Assembly (NCBI GenBank): GCA_029204045.2
Contig: CM055066.1
Location: 51,082,998-51,146,997, forward strand
DNA length: 64,000 nucleotides
Reading direction: 5' to 3'
Origin: Tillandsia leiboldiana
Taxonomy: Eukaryota > Streptophyta > Magnoliopsida > Poales > Bromeliaceae
Shown here: piece after piece, positions 1-10,403 of the stretch
How the letters are laid out: each line of letters begins with the position of its first letter
How positions within the stretch are numbered: the first letter of the stretch is position 1
The notes under the pieces: generated by a model
Seen by the model: the letters and a program-made list of their open reading frames with translations, nothing else
What the model was told of the DNA's origin: nothing
Database searches by the model: none
Translations under genes and position numbers: made by a program

Positions 1-1317
1 AGTTTAGTAAAATTTAAATTTATAAAAATGATCCTATATCTAGCACATGTGCACTACGTGAGCGTCACGCGAGCGACTGAATCAGTGATGTATTCAAATT
101 GAACATGATGAACTATTCGCTGTATTTGAACATGGTAAGCTATTTACTGTGATTGAACACGGTGAATTCAAGTTGAAAACGGTAGCGCTTATGTGACAGA
201 AATATGATCAATTTTGTAAATATAAATTTTAAAAAATTATTTGTTAAAAAAAAAAAAAAAATGTTAGAGGAATAATTGTAAAAACAACCCTGATAGCAAA
301 AAAAAAAATTCTATTGCCATACCCTAAAAATGGTGTACATCTTACATCTTATTTATTTCTGAAATGAAATGAATTTTACTGATCATTTCGAAATAATCAA
401 TAAAATATATCTTATTTTTGGATGGATGGGATGTACATCATACACCGCTATGAGAAGCATTGCTTGAACAAAAATAAAAATTCGATGTACACCTAAAATA
501 GGATGTACGATGTACACTCTATTGATTCCAAAGTCGGATTTTTTTACTCGTCATTTCGAAATAACGAGTAAAATTTATTTCATCTCAAAATATATGAGAT
601 GTAGGATGTACATTCAATTTGGAGGGTACCAATTGCACTTTTCTTAAAATATGTATGTGAAGTCCCTGTACTATCACCATATTACAATGGAGTCCCTATG
701 TTAGGGTAAAGGAAAAGATATGAATAATCCCTTATATTATCCCCAAATTGTTACTCAATTCCTATGTTAAGGTAAAGAAAATTCTATACATAGTCCCTAT
801 TTTATCTCCAAATGGAAACCTAGTCCCTATATTTGATGCATAAATGTGTGATTAGGCCTGACATTTTTATAATAATATTTAATTGATAAAAAATGTGATT
901 AAATATTTAGAACAAAATTTTTTTTCATATTATTTATTTTGTTGTTGAAATAGATTGTTTTTAATTTTTATATGTAATTTTTTTTTTATCGTATGTAAAA
1001 GTCTACAGCGCTCACGAATTTCGATCAGACTTAATCCATCTGCACGCCAGATCTATTATTCAATCTTTTATCGTTAGGTCTTTTGTGAGCTACAACGCTA
1101 CTCCTGAATTTATTATCACGAAACAGAAAGTTAAATCAGATTTTCGAATATGAGTGTAGAATACGATTTTGATTTGTGTTTCTTTGAAGTCTTGCTATTC
1201 ATAATTTGATGTCATAACATATTTTAGTTACGAAGTGATTTATTTTATTCCGAAAATTTTGCTTAGATGTTGGAATAAATTGTACTTGAATAACTTATTA
1301 GGCATGATATTTTTTTA
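1..1317. other. AT-rich intergenic DNA, no gene
   Basis: No coding exon is recognisable. Bases about 330-640 hold degenerate words (GGATGTACATC, GTACAC) of the small MITE family whose intact copies lie at 46249, 58947 and 61122. Bases about 650-840 hold short repeated phrases around TAGTCCCTA, typical of degenerate Mutator-like ends. The rest is simple AT-rich DNA. Confidence 0.6.
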
Positions 1318-2002
1318 GGCTAAATTACAGAAAACTCTCCTATAATATACCCTTTTTTTATTTTGCTCCGTCTTTCAAAAGCTTATATTTTGCCGCCTCG
1401 TAATTACAAAATTAATTTTTAGAAGATAACAGGATTAACCGAACATGCGAAATAACAATAATGCCCTCCTTCTAACCCATCTTCTTCCTCTCTCAACGTG
1501 AACGCAAGATGAAACCCGAGTTCTTTTCTCCACGTCGTCGCCGCCGTTGAAGCCGGAGCCGGAGGGGAGTAGATCCGGGTGGGCCTTCCCTGCTGCATCG
1601 CGCACAAGGGCACCCGCACGCACGCGCCGCGCCGCCGCCCTGAGCAAATGGCATGCTGCTCGAGGATCAGCCTGGCGTGCCCTGCGCCAGGAGCGAGCGC
1701 CCGTCGCTGCATGTTGCCGCGCCTAGCCGCGCGGGCCCGAGTGGCAACTGCGTCGACGATCGCCGGGGGCTCCCGACGACGGCGACGGTAGCACTCGGCC
1801 TCGGAGCGATCGGAAAAAGAAGGAATTAAAGGATATTTTCGGTATATTATCTAAGAAATTGACGGCTCACTAACGGAATGCTGACGGCGGGAATGTAAAT
1901 GCACAATTCCAGAATTACGAGGGGGCAAAATATAAACTTTTGAAAGATATGAGGGTAAAGTGAAAAAGTGATATATTATAAGAAAATTTTCTATAATTTA
2001 AC
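1318..2002. mobile_element. Mutator-like non-autonomous element with GC-rich core (family D)
   Basis: The element starts GGCTAAATTACAGAAAAC and ends in the inverted equivalent (TTCTATAATTTAAC). It is flanked by an 8 bp direct repeat TTTTTTTA at 1310-1317 and 2003-2010. The AT-rich ends enclose a markedly GC-rich centre (about 1530-1800). The ends and subterminal regions match the element at 25474-26346, but the cores look different. Small open frames in the core (for example near 1579-1791) show no recognisable domain and I do not call them genes. A Pack-MULE-like origin, with captured genic DNA in the core, is an inference. Confidence 0.7.
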
Positions 2003-2362
2003 TTTTTTTATATATATATGGCACATACTCATTATATATTTCACACACAATATGATTTATTTTATTCCGCACGATTAATTACGCGTGGAATACAAAATTC
2101 CGGAATAATATATTCAAGCCTCATATATATCTCATTAAGAATATTCCATTCCGATTCTTATCAATCAAATGTACATATTTTTTTCTTAGTAAATCAAAAA
2201 AAAACTATTAAATAAAATATTTATTCATCCAAACAGAATCATAAAATCATCTTTTTCGAAATAATTAAGATGTTAGTGTTATCATTGATAATACAGTAAT
2301 AATTAAAATATCAAATTATTTATATATAAATAATATATTAATATTTAGTTAATTAAATTAAA

Positions 2363-2801
2363 GGATTAATTGAATATGATTTTTTATAAACATATCTAAT
2401 AGCATATATATTTCTACAAAGTTCAACTTTTTATATTTATTCCTTAAAAAATCCAACATTATTCATATATATCCCGACCGTCTATCTCTGTTAGAAAAAT
2501 CTAGTTAATCATAAATTAAATACTTAATCTTAATTAGTTAGTGAAATAAATTTATTTTTTTACCCTTTCAGTAATTTTTGTATTATTTTAATAATTGACT
2601 TTTCGAAGAATATTTTTTAAATGACAAAACTGTCATTTTACATATAGTCGGTTAAAAAATAAATAAAGAACTAACGGTAATAAACCGGGGATATATATGA
2701 ATAATTTAGAATTTTTGAAGGAATAAATATAAAAAGTTGAAACTTTGTAGGAATATATCTGCTATTCGATATGTTTACGGAGATCCGTATGTAATTAAAT
2801 C
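2363..2801. mobile_element. Degenerate Mutator-type MITE (family A)
   Basis: Both ends resemble the family A consensus: GGATTAATTG at the left, and an inverted match running through CTGCTATTCGATATG to GTATGTAATTAA at the right. About 110 bp of each end is complementary. Many substitutions indicate an old copy. Better copies are at 7728, 11047, 32009 and 55141. Confidence 0.65.
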
Positions 2802-3608
2802 TAAATTAAATTATAAAATTTTATTAGAATAATTCAGAAATTTCTAATCAAAAATTATTTGAAAAATGAACCAAATCAAACATATAGATAGATTCTGCCA
2901 CCAGGAGATGCCACCAATTAAACCCCTATTTTAAATTCCAAGACTTTATATATATTTATTAATATATTAGAATCATTCTAATGTAGCAGCTAAATAAATC
3001 TCAATAAAATATTAAACTCAATTTAATTGAATATTATATATATATATATATATATAATATCAAGTGTCTTAAAGATGAAGTACTTGCCGAAATTTCGATG
3101 ATAAAATAATTTGATTCGATGATCAGTTTCATTAGATATTATTTAAGATATTGGAACTATCTAGAGGACAAATTTTATAATTTTTAAATTGTATTTGCGT
3201 AGTGAACGAGCAACCACAAGATGAACGGCGAAAAATAAAAATTTTATAAAAAATAATGATAAAAGACTCAAATTTTAAATATGAAGTATTGATCATATTC
3301 TTGATATTAAGTAAAATTTTTTATTAAAATTTTATCTAATTTAGTTTGTTCTACATCGTTGAAATTATAAATGTGCCATATCTGTAGTTAAAATAGTCAT
3401 TTTTGAAACTCTTTGATCGCTCGATAAATATTGTCAAAAAAATATAAAATTTTATTTCTAAATAATTATAAAATTTTGCGTATTTTTAAAAACACAGTAG
3501 ACTTACTTAAGTTATTTATTAAAAATAAAAATAGTTGTTATGCGAGACTGTCACAATCATCGTCCATCACATAAACGATGGGATGAGAAGTTCAATTTTA
3601 CCAATAAT

Positions 3609-3757
3609 TTTTTTAAAATTACGATACTACGCGTGGCAAAGTTTGGAAAGTGATTTTATTTTTATTTTAATAGCAGGTTGGCAGGTCCTTATAATAAAAT
3701 AAAAATAAAATCACGTTCCAAACTTTGCCACGCGTAGTATCGTAATTTTTTTAAAAA
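3609..3757. repeat. Short perfect-type hairpin (inverted repeat, about 60 bp arms)
   Basis: The left arm reads through ATTACGATACTACGCGTGGC and the right arm carries its reverse complement (GCCACGCGTAGTATCGTAAT). The loop is about 24 bp (3671-3694) containing TAGCAGGTTGGCAGG. Arms extend about 60 bp with very few mismatches. It may be a minimal foldback MITE. No target duplication was identified with certainty. Confidence 0.75.
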
Positions 3758-3877
3758 ATTACAAGCAATGCTACTTGTACATCTCAAATAGGATGTACAT
3801 CACACATCTCACTCCCAAGGATACCAATGTCTGATATTTTATTAAATAAATTATAATTATCTGATTCATTAGTAATA

Positions 3878-4262
3878 ATAACTCAATTCGTTAGATTCGT
3901 ACCATAACCTAAAATACTTAAGTCCAGTTATTATTATTAATATCTATGTCTCTTATATATTTAATTATAACTTCAATCTCATTCAATGTGAAATTATTAT
4001 GGTGTTACAAACTCTTCCGTTTAGACATGACGTCATCGTCAGTCCAAACACACGCACAGCTCAAGATCACCCAACGATGTGAGACCTGTCTAGTTTTATC
4101 ATCTAGACCCAGACTCAGTCGAGATTCGTCTCACACTTTCGGCTGGTGACTGGCTCCGATACCAAATGTACCGATTCGGCCCACTAACAATAATAACTCG
4201 TTGGACCCATATCACATCCCCAAATACTTACGCTTACTAGTGTCCATATTTCTTATATACTC
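3878..4262 (-). mobile_element. TRIM-like LTR element remnant (family T3)
   Basis: Reading the minus strand, a tRNA-iMet-type primer binding site (TTGGTATCGGAGCC) lies at about 4150-4165. It follows an LTR-like segment ending near 4166. A related, degenerate LTR-like segment lies at about 3880-3960. The internal part resembles the plus-strand copy at 23498-23866. No coding capacity is visible. Confidence 0.5.
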
Positions 4263-4936
4263 ATAGAATTATTGAAGTGTCACATGAATATAAATTCGGA
4301 TACGAATATAAAAAATAAAAATTCGACGAATTTGCATTCATATATAAATTTTATATAAATTTTAACTGTATTCAAACCCGACCCGAATTGATTCTACGTT
4401 ATGTTTTAAAATATTATACAGAGAAAAATAATAATTATTTTAAATTTAGATTCTCGGTTCGAATTTTAAATTTGTTGTTGAATTCATTTTTCAATTTGGA
4501 ATTTGGTAGTAAGATTCGGATTTTTAAAAAACCGCCCAGTTGAACTCTCAAGTTTGGTTGAATGTAAGTAAAAAAACAATATAGTTAAAATTAAAATTCA
4601 AAATTCAAATACATCAAATCAAATATTAAATTAAAATTTAAAAATAATTACAACTACGTACAAAATATGAAAAGACAACCACATAAACCAAAGAGCAGTA
4701 AAATAAGAATACGCTACACGACATAACATAGGAGTATATAGATATTTTCCCTAAATATTATTTGGTGCAGTGACAATTTTTTGTGAGAATCATCCAATAT
4801 GCTTATACAACAATTTAAATATTAAAAACTTGATTACAAAAATAAAAAAAAAATTAGGTGACTAAAATGAAAAATCACTAAGAAAAAATTATGCTTAAGC
4901 AAAACTTAAAAGAGAAACCATAATATATATATATAT

Positions 4937-5329
4937 AGAGGCAATTTTCTATATATTCCTAAATTTTTTTTATTTTTAGATTTACCCCTCTTAAAAATCT
5001 AATATTAAAACTACCCTTTTTATGTTCCAACTTCTTTCTAAAATATTCCTGAAGTTAAATTTAAAACTTCCGTTATCTGTGTGAAATTACCATTTTGCCC
5101 TTTCAAATATACCCTTCTATCATAACCAATTATTTCTTATGTAGATAGGAACAAAATAAGTATATCTAATAGTTTTCAACTCCGATTATTATTTAACTCT
5201 AGTTTAACCCTAGTTAACTTAACAAAGAAAAACGGTAAAAATATTTTTAATAAGAACGTATGAAGGGTATATTGGAAAGAAAAAATAAGAGAAGTAAATC
5301 AGATATTTCTTTAAATTTCAGAGCAATTA

Positions 5330-5333
<4 letters not shown>
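4937..5333. mobile_element. Mutator-type MITE (family B) flanked by (TA)n
   Basis: Begins GAGGCAATTTTCTATA and ends GCAATTATCTC, matching the family B copies at 8547, 22399, 46508, 47830, 52264 and 61317. It is bordered on both sides by TA microsatellite, so its target duplication cannot be read. The same arrangement recurs at 46508. The (TA)n to the right spans about 5334-5366. Confidence 0.7.
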
Positions 5334-5371
<38 letters not shown>

Positions 5372-5705
5372 AAGATGCAATAATATGATACAACAGAAAA
5401 ACTAACTCATACATATTGTGAATGCGGAGAGGAAGTGTTCCAGAATACAATCACAAATCAGCAGAGAATGTAAATAATTTCGAACACCCCGCACATTTTC
5501 ATTACGATTGCGAAAATAATAAATATAAGACGAGAATGCTTATTTCGATGTTATCGGTAACTTCAATTTCTTCTTATTTTTTGTAATGTTCGCGTACCGC
5601 TTAACTCTCACACTAACATCAGAAAATGGCCTCAATCACACAAAAAAGCACATACATTATTAAGTATAATTAATGTATATATATATATATATATATGCTT
5701 AATTC

Positions 5706-8700
5706 TTACGCATATTCGACTCCCTCACCAGCTATGATCTCACCGATTTTATACGCGGAATTAGATCCCTGGCGCTCTGCGAGTATTCTGGTTGCAGCCT
5801 CAGGACTGACGACGAGCACCATCCCGACACCCATGTTGAAGGTTCGCCGCATCTCGGAATCGTCAATTCCTCCAGCCTGAGCAACTTGTTTCGGTCAGTC
5901 AAGCACAACGATAATTGACATAAAAAGCTATCGCAAAATGTCACCGCCACCACCGCCACCGCCTCTGTCCCTTTCAAAATAATTTGTTATGACTCTCCCG
6001 AGCGGGAGATTGATTTTATGATGTATTTCTTGATTCTTGGATGGCGACTGTCGTGTTCTGGCAGAACCTGACGGAATTTCTTAATTGGATGGCAACTGTC
6101 GTGTTCTGGCAGAACCTGACGGAATTTCTTAATTGAAGAACACCTTAGAGTCGAGGTATTTGAATATAAAATCAAAAACAAAAGAGTTAATTGCATACAG
6201 ATCCTTGAAAACATATCAAATAGCAAATATATCGCTTCAAAAATCCTAAGTTATTCATATATATCATTCTGGTTTATTACCGCTAGGCAAAGATTTAAGT
6301 GTCGTGGCACGGAGTCGTGCCAAAAACTTGCCGGCACGGTACGGCACGGTGCATGCCGAGCCGTGCCGATGAGTGCCGGTCACAAAAAATACATGCGTGC
6401 CGACACATAATAGCATGAAATATTTAATTTCTTTAGCAACAAAATTTTTTAATTGCTTATTATGTATCTTTATCAAATATTTTGAACTTTATTAAGAAAA
6501 TTACTTAGTAATTTTAAAAAAAGAGGGTTTTGAACTGTGTCATCGGCACGGGAGCTGTATCGTGCCGGTATCTTGTTGGCACGGTACGGCACGGCTGATA
6601 CGGCCCGTGCCGATGGATGCTTAAAACCTTGCCGCTATGTCACTGTTTATATTTTAACAGAATATAGATAAAATGTCTATTTTACTCTTACAAATATATC
6701 CCTCCAAAAGCCAAACTTTTTGAATTATTGCAAAAATATCCCTATCCATCATCTTCAAAGTGCTATGACCATCTTAATGGTTATAATATAAAAAGGATTA
6801 TCTAACGAGGGTTAAACATTTAACCTATGGTTAACTAGATTTTTCTACCAGAGACAGACAATAGGAATATATATATGAAAAGTTGAATTTAATAGGATAT
6901 ATTTGCTATTCGATATGTTTTCAAGGACCTGTATGAGTAGTAGGAGTAGGGGACCTGCTTCGAATATAGTAGTGCACTTGATTTTAGGGATAGTAACTTC
7001 CCAGGCGATTACTCGAGAGCTGGTTATTACCTCCTGTAGCCATTTGAAGACTAAAGGGACTTCCCAAGAATTCGTAAAGATCTTCGCTCCAAGGCCCGAA
7101 GGAAACACTCTCGGAATGTTATCCGTGAAACCGCCGCCGGTAATGTGGGCTATCCCTTTAACGCCGCCCTTGCTTATGATGTCGAGAACCTATAATTTAT
7201 GTTATCGGACGAAGTCAAAGCACCGCGCGCCTAAATCCAAAGAAAATAAACAACAAAATACAAAGTCCCCAACCTGCTTAACATAGATGACGGTCGGCGC
7301 CATTAAAGCTTCGCCTACTGTTAATGGTTTTCCATTGTTTCCGGGAAGTTGATCGTGCAAAGATACACCGCTTTTTGTCAAAACCCTGTAAAGACAAGCG
7401 CAGACGGGAAAGATATAATAAGTTTTATAATATTAAGCTATGTACATAACACCCCAAAAATGCGATTTATTTATGAATATAAATAAATAAAAGGCTAAAA
7501 TACAAAAAATTCTCTTGTAAATATCTGTTTTTTCACTTTCTCCCCTAGCTTTCAAAAGCCTACAATTTATCCTCTTAAATTTCAGAAAATATTTTCAGGA
7601 GGTTTCGGCGTTAATGGAAAGAGTGAAATGATCAAATTGCCCTTACTTGTTCTATAAGAAAAAAAAAAATAATTTTTAATATATTTCTGTCATTTCAAGA
7701 GTATTTTCGGTATAATTTTTAAAAAAAGGGTTAATTGCATACGGCTCCCTGTAAACATATCGAATGACAGATATATCCCTACAAAGTTCAACTTTTCATA
7801 TTTATCCCTTCAAAAGTCCAACGTTATTCATATATATCCCTCCGGTTTATTATATTTAGTTCACTGTTTATTTTTTAACAGATTATATGTGAAATGACAG
7901 TTTTGCCCTTTCAAAAATGCCCCTCCAAAAAATAATGCAGAAATATATAGAAGGATAAAAAGATAAATTTATCTTACTAACTAACCTAGATTAAGTATTA
8001 ACCTATAGTTAACTATATTTTTCTAACAGAAATAGACGGTAGGGATATATATGAATAACGTTGGACTTTTGAAGGGATAAATATGAAAAGTTGAACTTTG
8101 TAGGGATATATCTGCTATTCGATATATTTACAGGGAGCCGTATGTAATTAACCCTAAAAAAAATGGACAGAATAGTGACGGAACCCTGATGGAGAGGGGC
8201 CAAATGCACCAACTTAAAATTTTGAGAGGATAAAATGTAGGATTTTGAAAGTCAGGGGAGGAAAGTGAAAAAGTTGGTATTTACAGGAGGATTTTTTGTA
8301 ATTTACCCTAAATAAAATATAATACCCATACCCCTGCAAATTAGGAAGTTTCCTATATGCGCTTCAAAAGTCCATTTCTCACATAATTAATACACTCAAA
8401 GGAATAAGTCTACTACACAACCAACTTCCTCTTTTGAACTCGACAAAGAAAAAAAACCACTTATTATTGAAGAAACTGAAATTCGAGAGTTTGTATGAAA
8501 AATGAGGATTCGATGACTTTGCAGGGAGGAATGCACAAATATTAATGGGGCAATTTCCTACATACCCCTAAAAATTTTCCTGTTTTCAGATTTACCCCTC
8601 TTAGAAGGCTAATATTAAAACTACCCTTCTTACGTTCCAACTTCTTTCTAAAATACCCCTGAAGTTAAACTCTGTTAGTGTACCATTTGAAACTGCCGTT

Positions 8701-10358
8701 ATCTGTGTGTAATTACTATTTTGTCCTTTCAAATATACCCTAAACCTTAAAACCCTAAACCCTAAACCCTAAACTCTAAAACCCTAAAAAACTCTAAACC
8801 CTAAACCCTAAACCCTAAAACCCTAAACCCTAAACTCTAGAACCCTAAAAAATCCTAAACCCTAAACCCTAAAACCCTAAACCCTAAACCCTAAAACCCT
8901 AAAAAATCCTAAACCCTAAACCCTAAACCCTAAACCCGGGCAAAATAGGTATATCTGATAGTTTTCAACTCCGATTATTATTTAACTCTAGTTTAACCCT
9001 AGTTAACTTAACAAAGGGAAACGGTAGGGGTATTTTTAATAACGGTGGAACGTATGAAAGGTATATTGGAAAGAAAAAAATAAGAGGGGTAAATCAGATA
9101 TTTCTTCATATTTCAGGGGTACACAGGCAATTATCCCAATATTAATATACTTGGTATCAACTAAAGAGAGAAATTAACTCCTATTTGTTAAAACAAAGTG
9201 TTTTGACAAATTTACGTCTAGATATAGGTTCGGCAAAATCTAATGCTGCGAGAGAATAAAGAAGTAACAACCTTCTGACCAGAGAGAATCCATTAGAATG
9301 GACGCCGCTGGATGGAAGGCCAATGAGGGCATCTCCGGCCGCGATGTTCCTCCCATCAATGACTGCGTCCTTCTTCACAGCACCAACAGCAAAACCGCTG
9401 AGGTCGTACTCACCCTCGGCATAGAAACCGGGCATCTCTGCTGTCTGAAGAAAGCAAATGTTTAAGAACAGGAAAGAGAAAACTCTTGAAACGAAAAAAA
9501 AATAATTATTTCATGCAATCTATTGGCGAGATAAATTCCGCCATATAAATTCCATCATTCAAAGCCTTAGTAGAAAGATTCTTTCTTGTTTTCTGACTCA
9601 ATGAAATAAACCCTAATCCAGCATTGCATGAGGCAGGATATGTGCCGAAACGGACAATTATATTTTTTTCGTCTGATGCAGAAAAACAAAAAAATCTTTC
9701 AATGGTTACTAAAATTAAATAAACGACAACCCTCACTGTATAAACCACTGGAGCAATAAAAACAATCAACACAATGCGATTCAATGCATAACGAAGTCCT
9801 CCGATTTCTCCTCATGGGGCGTTTAGTGTTGCAGAACTATTTCAACTCGGCAAAGCAAAACCAACCGTAAAGACCTGTTTGGACGTCAGAACGAGTTGCA
9901 GTTCTTTACGTCTTGCGTTTAATGGGGGTTTTCGATGATGATTATAGCGTAAGAGTCTGGCATTTTGTGCACTACGAGGTGATTTATTACATCCTTATAA
10001 AGTGAGATTACTGATTCCTTAGATCCTTCTTACTTATTATTGGACATCTTTTCATACCTCAAAAAAAAAAAAAAAAAAACCAACTACTATACAACTAGGG
10101 GTGTCAACGAGCCGAACACGAGCGAGCTGGGGTCGGCTCGTTTAATAAACGAGCCGAACACGAGCTGGCTCTTTTAAATATCGAACTGAAAAATTCGGCT
10201 CGTTTATTAACGAGCCGAACACGAGCTGGCTCGCGAACAACAAGTTTGATTTTCATTCCTACTATTAGGTATAAAGTTGAAAGAAAATTAAAAAATTAAA
10301 ATTTTAATCTAATAATTAAAATTCACAAAAAATTGATAGCCTAAAATCTAAATAGTAA

Positions 10359-10403
<45 letters not shown>

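Noticed and set aside
5732..5977. 81-codon minus-strand frame overlapping the PUR5 last exon
   Set aside because: It is in another phase than the verified PUR5 exon (5876-5706), which ends in the expected PurM C-terminus.
8738..8937. Possible chromosome end or telomere fusion
   Set aside because: The tract lies inside a MITE with its own target duplication, has ordinary gene exons on both sides, and its units are degenerate.
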